Notes: generated by a model from the sequence alone, not told the origin. A stretch of 64,000 nucleotides of DNA from an uncultured Prevotellaceae bacterium (GCA_900315745.1 ONAG01000009.1:1-64000); one strand, 5' to 3'. Shown: positions 18,696-28,188, counted from the first letter of the stretch. Numbers and translations: made by a program.

Positions 18696-18731
18696 TAATC
18701 GATGCCAAATAAATCATAAAATACTATCATC

Positions 18732-18751
18732 TAATTTTGATTACCTACTTA
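18732..18751 (+). repeat. Copy of dispersed intergenic motif
   Basis: TAATTTTGATTACCTACTTA on the plus strand, the reverse complement of the copy at 15726-15745, identical over 20 bases. It overlaps the -33 element and spacer of the GH30 promoter. Confidence 0.65.
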
Positions 18752-18767
18752 TTTTTTCTAAATTTGC
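18736..18767 (+). promoter_or_regulatory. Promoter of the GH30 gene
   Basis: TTTG (18736-18739), 19 nt, TAAATTTGC (18759-18767): a full match to the Bacteroidetes consensus. The leader would be about 55-60 nt. The dispersed motif occupies the -33 to spacer region. Confidence 0.8.
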
Positions 18768-18830
18768 ATATTAAATATAGGTCATGGCAACCCATGACAA
18801 ACTACATAACCCAAGAAACAACCACTATAA

Positions 18831-21365
18831 ATGAAAAAATTGATGATGCTTGTTATTCTGGCAGCCACTATTTGCCAGACTAACGCCCAAACAACCACCA
18901 TGAGACTTAACGCAGAGGCACGCCACCAACATATCACCGGTTTTGGCGGATTCGTGTGCAGCCCCCAATTTGGCTACAACCACATGAGCCAGACAGAAAT
19001 AAAACGTGTGTGGGGAAATGGCAGCACAGTGGGCTGCAATATCATGCGTCTCTACATCCCCATTGGCAGAAACGCATGGTCGCAGTCGTTGCAAACTGCA
19101 AAACAGGCAAAGCAAGCAGGATTGATAGTTTTCGCATCTCCATGGGGCCAACCAGCTGAGTGGAAGACCAATGGAACAATCAACGCAAAAAACAGCGACG
19201 GCACCATAGGCAAATTGAAGCGAGAGAACTGGCCCGACTATGCCCAATATTTGGAAGACTACGTGAAATACCTTAGACAAAATGGCGTTGAACTTGATGC
19301 CATATCTATACAGAACGAACCAGACTGGCAAGCCACATACGCAGGATGCATCTGGTCGGCATCTGAAATAGCAGAGTTTGTAAAGACATACGGACGCACC
19401 ATCAGCTGTCGCATCATAGCCCCAGAGACATTGGCTGTGAGCGACTCTTATGTAAACGAACTAAACAAATCAAGCGTATTGCCAAACTTCGACATCTATG
19501 GAGGACATCAATACGGAGGCATTCAGTCGGGCTACAAGAAACTTGCAGCACAAGGCAAGGAGATATGGATGACAGAATATCTCATAAACTGGAACGAGAA
19601 CCAAAGCACTTCGCGCAATTTCAACTATGACTTAGACGTTTTCAACTTCTTCCGCAGCATCAACACCTGTATGCTCGGCGACTTCAACGCATGGATACAT
19701 TATGCCGCAAAGCGCTACTACGGAATGTTGGGCGACGGACAGTATGGCACAAGCACAGGAACCGTCACCAAGCGCGGGTATGTAATGGCACACTTTGCAC
19801 GTTTCGTGACCGGCATGACGCGTATCGACCAAGAATGGCCCAAGGGCAACCCTTCCAGCTTGGAAGGTTCGGCATACATATCACAGTCTGGCGACACCGT
19901 GGTTGCAGTGGTGGCAAACCCATCAACCACGAGCGTGAAGGTGACTGTAGATCTGCCTTTTTACACCTTGGGAGGAAAGACTTACACCACCACGAGGACA
20001 CAAAGCCTGACAGCAAAGGATGCAAAGCCAGAGAACGAGACCTGCCGACCAGAGGTGGAAATAGCAGCATCAAGCGTGACAACAATTCTTTTCATCCGTT
20101 CACGCGACCGCCAACCTTCACTGATGGAAGGAAGCATGGCAAGATTCGACCTTATAGAAGACCAGATACAGACGAATTCATCCTTTGGCACAACATACAA
20201 AATCTCAGGAAAGAGCAGGACATTCGACCACTCCAATCCTCTCATTTCCACCCGCACCACAACAACGTACGGCTATTTGGAGTTGACCGACAGATTCTCT
20301 CAATTGGTGATGGACATCAAGAAAGTGACCTCAACACTCAACTATACTTCGGCAAAAACCACACTCCACTATGTCAACGACAAGGGCGAAGTGAAAACGT
20401 ACGATTATGGAGAGTTAGACCTGAACCGCAGGGAAAACTTCAGCATTGTGTTCGATTTGTCCCCTGCCACACTGCCCGATGGATGCCGTGGCTTGCTGGG
20501 CATAAGCAACGACAACTGGTCATCCAAACTAACCATCACTTTTGGCGATGTCTATCTAAGCATGGGCAACAATCTCTTCTCAGGCAAGCTCAGTGGTCCC
20601 TACTCTCCCGACGACAGCAATGTGCTTGACTATGCAAGCGATCCATCATGCACCAGCATTGACATGACGGCAGTTACCAACCTCGACATGCCTTTGCCCT
20701 GGAGCGGAAGCAACCGTGTGACATATCTGTCAGAAAGCGCCTTGTTGGAAGCCGACAACATGGTGAAGGGGAACACTTGCAAGCAGTTGACGCTCACACA
20801 AGAAGGCGGTGACTTCCGTCCAACAACAGAATTCCAAGCAGAGAAAGCAGAATTGCGCTGCACAGTGGAAGGAAAGAAAATGATAATGTTGCCTTTCACC
20901 TGCAACATACCTGATAATGCCAAGGCATATCTGCTAAATGACAACATGGAGGCAGAACCAACAACAACAATACCTGCACATCAACCAGTTCTGGTGGATG
21001 CTGATGGAGAAGTGACATTCACAGGAAGTGGTGAAGTGGCTTACGCTGCGACCAACTTCAATCATCACCAGCAAGGAACATACATCCAGCGTACACTTTA
21101 TCCTGGCGACTATGTCCTTGACCAGAAAGATGGGCAATGGGGTTTCGTGAAGTTAAGTGAGACGACCACCATCATGCCTTTCGATGCTTACGCTCTCCTT
21201 TCGAACACCAATGAGTTCGTTGCCATTGACTTAGGCACTCAGGGCATTAATGAAATAACTACCACAAAATTTCAAAATGCAACTTACAGCATAACGGGAC
21301 AACATGTGGGGAATGGCTATCATGGCATTGTCATCAAAAACGGCAAGAAATATGTAATGAAATAA
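18831..21365 (+). CDS. Secreted GH30 glycosidase (probable xylanase, GH30_8-like)
   Basis: An 844-residue exported protein. Signal peptide 1-19; GH30 barrel and attached beta domain at about 22-425; a middle beta-sandwich region at about 430-600, perhaps a carbohydrate-binding module; a further beta segment; and a C-terminal secretion tail (YSITGQHVGNGYHGIVIKNG, then KKYVMK). The acid/base is Glu163 (SIQNEPDW) and the nucleophile Glu249 (IWMTEYL), both present. The GFGGF start and the lack of extra subsites fit GH30 xylan-degrading subfamilies such as GH30_8 glucuronoxylanases; subfamily assignment is inference. It is followed by a PL1-type gene with its own promoter. Probably acts outside the cell on glucuronoxylan or another plant polymer. 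Confidence 0.85.
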   Translation: MKKLMMLVILAATICQTNAQTTTMRLNAEARHQHITGFGGFVCSPQFGYNHMSQTEIKRVWGNGSTVGCNIMRLYIPIGRNAWSQSLQTAKQAKQAGLIVFASPWGQPAEWKTNGTINAKNSDGTIGKLKRENWPDYAQYLEDYVKYLRQNGVELDAISIQNEPDWQATYAGCIWSASEIAEFVKTYGRTISCRIIAPETLAVSDSYVNELNKSSVLPNFDIYGGHQYGGIQSGYKKLAAQGKEIWMTEYLINWNENQSTSRNFNYDLDVFNFFRSINTCMLGDFNAWIHYAAKRYYGMLGDGQYGTSTGTVTKRGYVMAHFARFVTGMTRIDQEWPKGNPSSLEGSAYISQSGDTVVAVVANPSTTSVKVTVDLPFYTLGGKTYTTTRTQSLTAKDAKPENETCRPEVEIAASSVTTILFIRSRDRQPSLMEGSMARFDLIEDQIQTNSSFGTTYKISGKSRTFDHSNPLISTRTTTTYGYLELTDRFSQLVMDIKKVTSTLNYTSAKTTLHYVNDKGEVKTYDYGELDLNRRENFSIVFDLSPATLPDGCRGLLGISNDNWSSKLTITFGDVYLSMGNNLFSGKLSGPYSPDDSNVLDYASDPSCTSIDMTAVTNLDMPLPWSGSNRVTYLSESALLEADNMVKGNTCKQLTLTQEGGDFRPTTEFQAEKAELRCTVEGKKMIMLPFTCNIPDNAKAYLLNDNMEAEPTTTIPAHQPVLVDADGEVTFTGSGEVAYAATNFNHHQQGTYIQRTLYPGDYVLDQKDGQWGFVKLSETTTIMPFDAYALLSNTNEFVAIDLGTQGINEITTTKFQNATYSITGQHVGNGYHGIVIKNGKKYVMK

Positions 21366-21379
21366 AATTCGTCTTTTGC

Positions 21380-21411
21380 TTTGCATTCCGCTCGGCTTGC
21401 ACTATCTTTGC
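21380..21411 (+). promoter_or_regulatory. Promoter of the PL1 gene
   Basis: TTTG (21380-21383), 19 nt, TATCTTTGC (21403-21411): an exact consensus match starting 15 bp after the GH30 stop codon. So the PL1 gene can be transcribed independently of GH30. Confidence 0.8.
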
Positions 21412-21454
21412 AAAGCAAAGCAGAAATAACTATCTACAAAACAAATAATTAATA

Positions 21455-23194
21455 ATGATTAAGAAGCATTTCATACTAACAACGATGCTGGTTCTTGCAT
21501 CCACCATGGCAATGGCTCAAGATGCCATCCCAGCATTTCCAGGGGCAGAAGGCCATGGCAGATATGTGCAAGGCGGCAGAGGTGGAAAAGTCATCCATGT
21601 GACCAACCTGAACAATAGCGGAACAGGCTCATTGCGAAGTGCCGTATCAGGATCGGCAAAGAAGATCATCGTATTCGACGTTGGCGGCGTCATCCCACTC
21701 GCCTCCGACCTGAACATAGGCGCCAACACCACCATTTGCGGACAGACAGCTCCCTACCCCGGCATCACCCTACGCTATTATACCGTGCAGCCAAATGGCG
21801 ACAACATCATAATACGTTTCATACGCTGCCGACGCGGACAAGAAAAGAACATAAACGATGGTGCTGATGCTATCTGGACACGCAACCACACAGGAATCCT
21901 CATCGACCACTGCTCGTTCTCATGGAGCATCGACGAGGTGGCATCATTCTACGACAACAACAATTTCACCATGCAATGGTGCACTCTTGGCGAAAGCCTC
22001 AACAATGCCGGACATGGGAAGGGAGCACATGGCTACGGTGGCATCTGGGGTGGAAAGTTGGCATCTTTTCACCACAACATGATAGCTCATGTGAACAACC
22101 GTTCCCCACGATTCAATGGTGCTCGATACAATTGGAAAGGGTACACCAGCAACAAGTTATACAATGAATACAAATGGGCAAACACCCTTCAGGCTGAAAT
22201 AGTGGACTTCCGCAACTGCGTGGTCTATAACTGCGGCAACGGTTGCTATGGCGGTCCTGGCGGCGGCTACATAAACATGGTGAACAATTACTTCAAGACT
22301 GGTCCGGCAGCCGCCACCAACCGTATCACAACGGTGTCGTTAGCTGGCAGCGGCAATGCAGGCAACGACCAGACTTTCTGGGACATGACAAGCCGTTACT
22401 TCATAGAAGGCAACCAAGTGAACAACAATGCCAATTACGACTGGAAAGGAGTGACCTACGATTCCGGAATACCTGTCAAGAGCGGCCAATATTACACACA
22501 TGACCCCAATCACTATTTTGGAGAAGGTCTCAACTACGAAAAGATAGGAGGTGTAGATTGTTTGCCTATCAAATGCGAACAGCCCACGGCAACAGGCGAG
22601 GTGACCACACACTCTGCAACAGAAGCCTATGAAAGAGTTCTCGCATACGCCGGTGCCTCTCTCTACCGAGATGATGTTGACGAACGATATGTAAACGAGA
22701 CACGCAATGGAACAGCCACTTATCGCGGGTCGGTAACCAAGACCTTGGGGCGAATCGACTTGGTGGCGGATGTGAACGGCTACACAGAGGCTAACTTCGA
22801 CAAAGGAACCCGCCCTGCCGGTTTCGACAGCGACAACGACGGCATACCCGATACATGGGAGACAGCCTATGGGCTCGACCCCAACAATGCCTCAGATGCC
22901 GCCCTCTTCACACTTGACTCAGAAAAGAAATGGTACTGCAACTTGGAAGTGTATCTGAACTCATTAGTGGAGGACATCATGAAAGGTGGCAACATCAATG
23001 CCATCAACGGTGTGGAAGACTATTATCCCAGTTGCGTAAGCGGCATAGCAACAGTGAATCATGACAGCCCCTCGACAATTGAATACTACACCATCGATGG
23101 CATAAGGTTGGCTGCACCCCAAAAAGGTGTCATGATACTCGTGGAAAAGAAAGGCGATGGAAGCAAACAAGCAACAAAAGTGATAAGAAAATGA
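21455..23194 (+). CDS. Secreted PL1-type pectate lyase
   Basis: A 579-residue exported parallel beta-helix protein: signal peptide 1-21, then the pectate lyase start (AIPAFPGAEGHGRYVQGGRGG), TTICGQTAP, the calcium-site region around DHCSFSWSIDE, and RSPRFNGARYNW with the expected catalytic Arg. Residues about 445-475 (DSDNDGIPDTWETAYGLDP) form a calcium-binding thrombospondin-3-like linker, followed by an Ile/Tyr-rich secretion tail (YYTIDGIRLAAPQKGVMILV). PL1 enzymes cleave polygalacturonate by beta-elimination. Its pairing with the GH30 gene suggests joint attack on plant cell walls, but each has its own promoter. Exact substrate (pectate or a modified form) is not decided by the sequence. 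Confidence 0.85.
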   Translation: MIKKHFILTTMLVLASTMAMAQDAIPAFPGAEGHGRYVQGGRGGKVIHVTNLNNSGTGSLRSAVSGSAKKIIVFDVGGVIPLASDLNIGANTTICGQTAPYPGITLRYYTVQPNGDNIIIRFIRCRRGQEKNINDGADAIWTRNHTGILIDHCSFSWSIDEVASFYDNNNFTMQWCTLGESLNNAGHGKGAHGYGGIWGGKLASFHHNMIAHVNNRSPRFNGARYNWKGYTSNKLYNEYKWANTLQAEIVDFRNCVVYNCGNGCYGGPGGGYINMVNNYFKTGPAAATNRITTVSLAGSGNAGNDQTFWDMTSRYFIEGNQVNNNANYDWKGVTYDSGIPVKSGQYYTHDPNHYFGEGLNYEKIGGVDCLPIKCEQPTATGEVTTHSATEAYERVLAYAGASLYRDDVDERYVNETRNGTATYRGSVTKTLGRIDLVADVNGYTEANFDKGTRPAGFDSDNDGIPDTWETAYGLDPNNASDAALFTLDSEKKWYCNLEVYLNSLVEDIMKGGNINAINGVEDYYPSCVSGIATVNHDSPSTIEYYTIDGIRLAAPQKGVMILVEKKGDGSKQATKVIRK

Positions 23195-23217
23195 TGCTTG
23201 TCAAGAAGTCATTATAG

Positions 23218-23257
23218 AAAAACGAGGTGAGCTTCATGACTCACCTCGTTTTTATTT
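23218..23257. terminator. Bidirectional terminator between PL1 and isochorismatase genes
   Basis: AACGAGGTGAG (23221-23231) and CTCACCTCGTT (23240-23250) form an 11-bp perfect stem with an 8-nt loop, T-rich on the plus side and A-rich before it, serving both convergent genes. Confidence 0.9.
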
Positions 23258-23270
23258 TTAAAAGAGAAGA

Positions 23271-23822
23271 TTAAAAAGCGGCAATAAGCTCATCATTGCT
23301 ATAGGCATCAGCTCCATAGCAAGTTTTAAGATAAGCCAAACCAATATTATAGTCTTCCTCTGTGAAAGAATCGGTAGCTTCCTTGGCAACCACCACGTCG
23401 TAGCCAAGACAGAAAGCATCAGCCGAGGTGTGACGTACACACATGTGAGCATGCAAGCCAGTCATGATGACAGTCTTCACACCAAGTTCACGCAACAGGA
23501 TATCAAGGTCTGTTTGGAAGAACCCGCTATATCTGCGTTTTGGCACTACATAATCCTTATCGCAGAGTTTCAACTCTGGTATCACCTCTGCACCCTTCGT
23601 TCCAGCAATAGCATGGTCGCCCCAAATTATCAGTTCGCGGTCTATCCCCTTGATATGGGCATCATTGCAGAAGATGACAGGAACACCAGCCTCACGAGCA
23701 GCGTCGAGCAGACGTGCTGTGGCAGGTACGATGGCTCTTCCCCGGTCACATCCTAAAGCACCGGTAACAAAGTCGTTGAGCATGTCGACGACAAGAATTG
23801 CAGGACGTTCAAGTTTGTTCAT
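23271..23822 (-). CDS. Isochorismatase-fold cysteine hydrolase
   Basis: A 183-residue protein of the isochorismatase/nicotinamidase superfamily. Start at 23822 (MNKLERPAILVVDMLNDF); an upstream in-frame extension carries no family sequence. The triad is complete: Asp13 (VVDMLND), Lys95 (VPKRRYSGF) and Cys128 (HAHMCVRHT). Nicotinamidases, which make nicotinic acid from nicotinamide, share this triad; the metal-binding DxHxxDH pattern of classic nicotinamidases is only partly matched (NDAHIKGID), so the substrate is unsure. A -7 element lies about 100 bp upstream. Convergent with PL1. Confidence 0.8.
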   Translation of the reverse strand: MNKLERPAILVVDMLNDFVTGALGCDRGRAIVPATARLLDAAREAGVPVIFCNDAHIKGIDRELIIWGDHAIAGTKGAEVIPELKLCDKDYVVPKRRYSGFFQTDLDILLRELGVKTVIMTGLHAHMCVRHTSADAFCLGYDVVVAKEATDSFTEEDYNIGLAYLKTCYGADAYSNDELIAAF

Positions 23823-23892
23823 TTTCTTTTTGTTTAATTGAGTGTAAATATCAAGCAAATATTCAAGATCATATCTTTCTATTCGATAATCA

Positions 23893-23912
23893 TTGAACAC
23901 CTACTTATGAAT
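23893..23912 (+). repeat. Copy of dispersed intergenic motif
   Basis: TTGAACACCTACTTATGAAT; matches the reverse complement of the motif (TAAGTAGGTgtTCAA) with two changes in the centre. It lies in the leader region of the isochorismatase-fold gene. Confidence 0.5.
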
Positions 23913-23923
23913 AATTATCCGCG

Positions 23924-23932
23924 GCAAAGTTA
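23924..23932 (-). promoter_or_regulatory. -7 element for the isochorismatase-fold gene
   Basis: The minus strand reads TAACTTTGC. No clear -33 element. The leader would be about 95 nt and contains one copy of the dispersed motif. Confidence 0.5.
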
Positions 23933-24016
23933 GTGTAAAATTATCAATCATCATCACATAGTCAACAAGTTTTTCATTTTTTTTTAGAAAAAGCCGTATG
24001 TTTCATTATTTTTGTT

Positions 24017-24025
24017 TAATTTTGT
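24017..24025 (+). promoter_or_regulatory. -7 element for the acidic lipoprotein gene
   Basis: TAATTTTGT matches TAnnTTTG; the leader to the ATG at 24110 would be about 80 nt. No convincing -33 element 19 nt upstream. Confidence 0.45.
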
Positions 24026-24109
24026 AAACGAAAGAACAATAAAGCAACCATTGAAGCCTTTAAGGTGATGTACGAAAAATACACCATCTTAAAAACATAT
24101 AATAGAATT

Positions 24110-24607
24110 ATGAATATCAAGTATTTCCTTTCATTTATTTTTTTATTTGCCATGCTTGTTTCCTGTGAAGAGATTGGCAAACGAATGAAATCAGACAATA
24201 TAGACGAAGACAATATTGGCATGATAGTAAGCGACGATGACGAAGACATCAACGCAGAAGAAGAAAGCAATACCTTACTAATGCCAAAGACAAAATCTTT
24301 CTACTCTAACATTTTGGATCTTTTCTGCCAAGAGCATTTCGATGAGAATTTCAAAGGCGACCACTATATCAATGGCAGTATTGTAGTGGTAAAGATAGAA
24401 CAAAAAGGCGACAGCACTGTGGAAGTAAGTGGCACCCATTCTTACAAAGTGAATCTTGGCGCAGAGGTAAAGGGACAGATGTACAAAGCCTTAGTATCTG
24501 ACCGCGGCAACAATGTTTACAGGATAAAATTTGAAAAAGGTTCGTCGAAAATCCTAAGCGACAACTCCTACTGGGACAGCGCGGAAGCTGATTTCACCTA
24601 CCAATAG
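24110..24607 (+). CDS. Small acidic lipoprotein of unknown function
   Basis: A 165-residue protein, unrecognised. Start at 24110 (MNIKYFLSFIFLFAMLVSCEE); earlier in-frame ATGs at 24065 and 24068 would put a charged segment before the signal peptide. Lipobox LVSC at about residue 19. A strongly acidic linker (DDDEDINAEEES) follows, then a globular beta-rich domain with FYSNILDLFCQEHFDENF and a strand-rich C-terminus (VEVSGTHSYKVNLG ... YWDSAEADFTYQ). Its last 14 bp overlap the end of the GSCFA gene on the other strand. Confidence 0.7.
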   Translation: MNIKYFLSFIFLFAMLVSCEEIGKRMKSDNIDEDNIGMIVSDDDEDINAEEESNTLLMPKTKSFYSNILDLFCQEHFDENFKGDHYINGSIVVVKIEQKGDSTVEVSGTHSYKVNLGAEVKGQMYKALVSDRGNNVYRIKFEKGSSKILSDNSYWDSAEADFTYQ

Positions 24608-25418
24608 GTGGCATGTCAGGATATTGTTCAGCCAAAGCATTTGCCTTTTGTATCGTATCTTGAATAAAAGCCTTGTATTCCTCAGATTCAGGGTTGAAAG
24701 GTCGATGCCCCAATGCTTCCTTGATAGGTTTCCACTGCTCCAAGAACTTCTTTGCCCTTTGGTCAAGATAAACGTCTGCAAATCTCAACCATATATACTC
24801 CACAGCTTGCTCTGAAGGATGAATCATGTCAGGCTGATAAAAACGATAGTCGCGCAACTCATCGTTTATTATCTCATAGGCAGGTAAATAACTTACCACA
24901 TCAGGGAAATGTTGCTGCAAGCGATTGGCAGCCAACAGCAAAGTGGCTTTTGACAAAGCACTCCCATGAAAGCCGTATTTAGCATATCTGATGGGACTTA
25001 CAGTGACCACCACCTTTATAGAACCGTTACGGTCAAGCAACTTTGAAACAGCCTGAGCAAGGAAGTCCTCACATTCATCTACAGACAATTCCTGTTCGTG
25101 GAACAGTCGGTGAGGACGTTTTCGGCAGTTGTCCACTATTTCGCCAGTCTCTTTCAACACATAGACATGATTTGTCCCCAATGTTAGAAAAACAACATTG
25201 GGAATCTGCTTGCATTCATCCAAAAACCTATCCACCGAATGCAAGATGCTTGCAGGATTATACATCACCCCATAAGGATTGACCACGGCATTGAACATTT
25301 CCTCTTGAAACCTCTTTCCGATACTGTCGGCGAAGCATGACCCAACAAACAACATCCTCTCACATGGAGGTATGAGAAAGGATGCAGATTCTATATCAAC
25401 TACAGTTCGAAAAACCAT
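24594..25418 (-). CDS. GSCFA domain protein (SGNH-hydrolase-like)
   Basis: A 274-residue cytosolic protein. Start at 25418 (MVFRTVVDIES); upstream in-frame residues run into tRNA DNA. FVGSCFADSIGKRF is the signature that names the GSCFA family, with the Ser-Cys of the SGNH-like block I; NPYGVMYNPASI, TLGTNHVYVL and the HPSEQAVEYIW block V-like Asp/His are also present. GSCFA proteins are common in Bacteroidetes and their substrate is not established; esterase or deacetylase activity is inference. It lies directly downstream of the two tRNA genes on the same strand and ends tail-to-tail with the acidic lipoprotein gene. Confidence 0.85.
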   Translation of the reverse strand: MVFRTVVDIESASFLIPPCERMLFVGSCFADSIGKRFQEEMFNAVVNPYGVMYNPASILHSVDRFLDECKQIPNVVFLTLGTNHVYVLKETGEIVDNCRKRPHRLFHEQELSVDECEDFLAQAVSKLLDRNGSIKVVVTVSPIRYAKYGFHGSALSKATLLLAANRLQQHFPDVVSYLPAYEIINDELRDYRFYQPDMIHPSEQAVEYIWLRFADVYLDQRAKKFLEQWKPIKEALGHRPFNPESEEYKAFIQDTIQKANALAEQYPDMPPIGR

Positions 25419-25514
25419 AATAACATAATCTAAGGTTGAAGTGTTCTGGATTTGATGAAGGACAAATAAAGCAAGGTAAACAAAAAAGACCTTGCCTAAA
25501 AGCAAAGCCTGCTG

Positions 25515-25597
25515 TGGGTGCTGATGGATTCGAACCACCGAAGTCGAAAGACAGCAGATTTACAGTCTGCCCCATTTGGCCGCTCTGGAAAACACCC
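25515..25597 (-). tRNA. tRNA-Tyr (GTA)
   Basis: Acceptor GGGTGTT pairs with AGCACCC (one U-G pair), discriminator A. The anticodon loop reads CTGTAAA with anticodon GTA; a long variable arm follows, as in bacterial tRNA-Tyr; T-loop TTCGAAT. No CCA encoded. It lies 12 bp downstream of tRNA-Val. Confidence 0.92.
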
Positions 25598-25609
25598 AAA
25601 CCTATTTTG

Positions 25610-25684
25610 TGGACGTTGGCGGATTCGAACCGTCGACCCTCTGTCTGTCAGACAGATACTCTAAACCAGCTGAGCTAAACGTCC
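25610..25684 (-). tRNA. tRNA-Val (GAC)
   Basis: Acceptor GGACGTT/AACGTCC is fully paired, discriminator A. Anticodon stem TCTGT/ACAGA encloses CTGACAG, giving anticodon GAC (Val). T-loop TTCGAAT. One A-C mismatch is seen in the T-stem (GACGG against CCGCC). First gene of a two-tRNA unit with tRNA-Tyr. Confidence 0.9.
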
Positions 25685-25809
25685 TTTTGTAAGCGGATAC
25701 AAAGGTAATGATTTTTTTTTAATTGACAAACTTTTCCCCATATTTTTTCTTCCTCAACAATTTCATTTGCAGACTGGCAGATATGGGTTAATAAGCTCCT
25801 GACGCAAGA

Positions 25810-28188
25810 TTAGAATGGATACCCAATGGCAAAGTGCAGACTTTGCCCATCGCTGAATGAAGGTATGTTGTAGTACCCGCTCTTGCCTGTATCATACGGG
25901 GCGTGAATGCCAATACCCCAGTCAAGTCGGACGATGAAGAAACCCAAGTCATATCTCAGTCCCACACCTGTGCCAAGTGCCATTTGGTTGAGAAATTGTG
26001 ATGACTCGAAACCTCCATCTATGCCTTGCCCGTCTTTTGTGTTCCAAACATTTCCTGCATCAATGAACAAAGCCCCATAAAGATTGCCAAACAATCGAGG
26101 GCGGTATTCCAAGTTCAATTGCAGTTTCATGTCTCCCACCTCTTCTATAAACCTCCATCTCTTGTCAGCGGAATGAAATTTGCCAGGTCCTATGCTTCTT
26201 ACGGTGAAAGCCCTTATGCTATTGGCACCACCAACCCAAAAAGATTCGGTGTATGGCATAAGGTCAGAATTGCCATATGCCCATGAATATCCTGCGCTAA
26301 GATGAGCCACCAACTGTGAATGGTCGCTCGTTTTCCATGTTTTAGTGAAATCGGTCTCGAACTTCAGGAATTGTGCGTAGGCATTCTTGAACATCTCTTT
26401 CCCTTTTTTATTCCAACTCTTTCCCGATGCCAAATATCCCAAAGAAAGCAAATTGCCCGACTCGCTGACAGAAGCCTGCCAATACACAGGGTTTCTGCTC
26501 TTTGAGGAATTGGTGTATGAAATGGTGTATTTCATCTTTGGTATGAATTGGTCGAGCATGGTAGCCATAAGATAAGGATGGGTATTCAGCAAGTCGTAGA
26601 ATTTTTCCGTTCCACTCTTCAAATAGTTGTACTCTACGGAAAGAGGTGTATATTGATGAGACCAATAAGCATTTTTCTGGATTTTATAGGTTAGTTCACC
26701 TGACAAGATATGCCTTTTGAAAAATCCTGACCTTCTGACTATGTTTCTTGAAATTTTCAAAGTTGTCGTAGGTGTGGAAAAATAACGTGTCCTGCGCCTC
26801 CTCACACCATTGGCAGCCTGATTAGGTCTTCTCGAATCATTTAGTTTCCACGGCAGCACCAATCTTGGAAATTCCACGGAGATATCTCCTCCATACTCGT
26901 ATGAATTCATTTCGGAAGATGATCCTTCGAAAGAATGTCCTGTCTGCCATTCATACGACCCATGCAGGTTGATGTCGAGTTTTTCTCCCCCTCTAAAAGC
27001 ATTCCTTTTAGTGAAGCCCACAATCAGCTGCGGTCCAAGGAATCCCGTAGTCTTGCCTTTGATGTTAGACTCCACGTAGAAATCGTAAGGCTTGTCGAAA
27101 ACGCAGTTGAGGTCAAGGTCGAGGGTGTCGCAAAGCTCAGACGAGTCCCTTGGTGTAAAATTGAAGTCAACCATGCTGAAAAGCCCATTGGAATTCAACT
27201 TGCTGGCCGACTCCAAGTAATCACTATAACTGAAAAGTCTGCCAGGTCTGATTTTCAAGTCGTTCATCAGCACCCTTGTACGCAGAGGCGGTTTTTTGCC
27301 ATTATAGTTGATGGTAATCCGTCTCCCCACTGTCGATTGTGTCAGCTTCTCCATGTATGTCTTGCGAAAATTCGCGGTGACACGTCCAATGTACCATTTG
27401 TGCATCACCCTTTCGGGCAGGCTGTCAACCAATTGCAGTTTCAGCTGCACCTTGCCTGGTACAGCAAAGGTGTCGGCAAGAAAAGAGGCATATCCCGGTT
27501 GATAGTAAAAATAGCCATTATTGCGAAAGAGAGAAGAGAGCCTATTCCTCTCATTATCCAAGGTAGCAACATCAAAAGGTTCATCCGGACCAATAAAGGT
27601 ATCGTATGATGTGCTGTCAATCATGTGCAGAGCCTCAGCAGGAAAATTCACGTATTGCAAGGAGTCGATAGTGAAAAGATGTCCATAATTCACCAGATAT
27701 CCAACTTTTGCCTTCTTAGGATTTTTAGAAGGCACCTCGTAGGAACCCACCATCCCTCGGAAATATCCATGCGCCCTAAGAGTAGATTGTGCCACCGAAG
27801 CACGCAATTCTGAATTAACGGTGCTCATGAGCACAGGAGCCTTTCCGAATGATTTTGTCATCCAGTTTGCGAACTTGGAATCCTTGTCGTGATAAGCATT
27901 CCACGCCCACAACCTCCATTGCAAAGGAGAGCGGTAATAAGAACTGCTAAAAAGGCTACCATTCGGCGGACAGTCGAGAGCCGCCTCCACTTCCTCCTCA
28001 GTAATGTCGAAATGGTCACACTTCTCATAGTTCACCATCTCTATTTTCTTTATCCCCGTATAGAGTTTATCGCCTTCTGGCACTCCACTAACAGTGGAAC
28101 AAGCCGCAAGAGCCAAGCCCCATATACACAGAATGGATATGTGGATATAGTGGTTGTATGTGTAACGAGTCTTCATACTGTCAATCAT
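25810..28188 (-). CDS. TamL-type outer-membrane assembly lipoprotein (BamA/TamA family)
   Basis: A 792-residue Omp85-family protein. The start at 28188 (MIDSMKTRYTY) overlaps the TamB stop codon as ATGA; a second ATG lies 12 nt on. A signal ends at lipobox LAAC (Cys30), so it is a lipoprotein, as the TamL form of TamA in Bacteroidetes. POTRA-like domains fill about 40-390 (ITEEEVEAALD, KVGYLVNYGHLF, RPGRLFSYSDYLESASKLNS); the rest is the 16-strand barrel with SVEFPRLVLP, SFWVGGANSIRAF and the GLRYDLGFFIVRLDWG end, finishing in Phe. With TamB it forms the machinery that assembles or lipids the outer membrane; translation is coupled to TamB. Confidence 0.88.
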   Translation of the reverse strand: MIDSMKTRYTYNHYIHISILCIWGLALAACSTVSGVPEGDKLYTGIKKIEMVNYEKCDHFDITEEEVEAALDCPPNGSLFSSSYYRSPLQWRLWAWNAYHDKDSKFANWMTKSFGKAPVLMSTVNSELRASVAQSTLRAHGYFRGMVGSYEVPSKNPKKAKVGYLVNYGHLFTIDSLQYVNFPAEALHMIDSTSYDTFIGPDEPFDVATLDNERNRLSSLFRNNGYFYYQPGYASFLADTFAVPGKVQLKLQLVDSLPERVMHKWYIGRVTANFRKTYMEKLTQSTVGRRITINYNGKKPPLRTRVLMNDLKIRPGRLFSYSDYLESASKLNSNGLFSMVDFNFTPRDSSELCDTLDLDLNCVFDKPYDFYVESNIKGKTTGFLGPQLIVGFTKRNAFRGGEKLDINLHGSYEWQTGHSFEGSSSEMNSYEYGGDISVEFPRLVLPWKLNDSRRPNQAANGVRRRRTRYFSTPTTTLKISRNIVRRSGFFKRHILSGELTYKIQKNAYWSHQYTPLSVEYNYLKSGTEKFYDLLNTHPYLMATMLDQFIPKMKYTISYTNSSKSRNPVYWQASVSESGNLLSLGYLASGKSWNKKGKEMFKNAYAQFLKFETDFTKTWKTSDHSQLVAHLSAGYSWAYGNSDLMPYTESFWVGGANSIRAFTVRSIGPGKFHSADKRWRFIEEVGDMKLQLNLEYRPRLFGNLYGALFIDAGNVWNTKDGQGIDGGFESSQFLNQMALGTGVGLRYDLGFFIVRLDWGIGIHAPYDTGKSGYYNIPSFSDGQSLHFAIGYPF

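Noticed and set aside
19691-20629. 312-residue plus-strand ORF inside GH30 gene
   Set aside because: Other frame of the GH30 gene, rich in Arg/His/Gln without any domain pattern.
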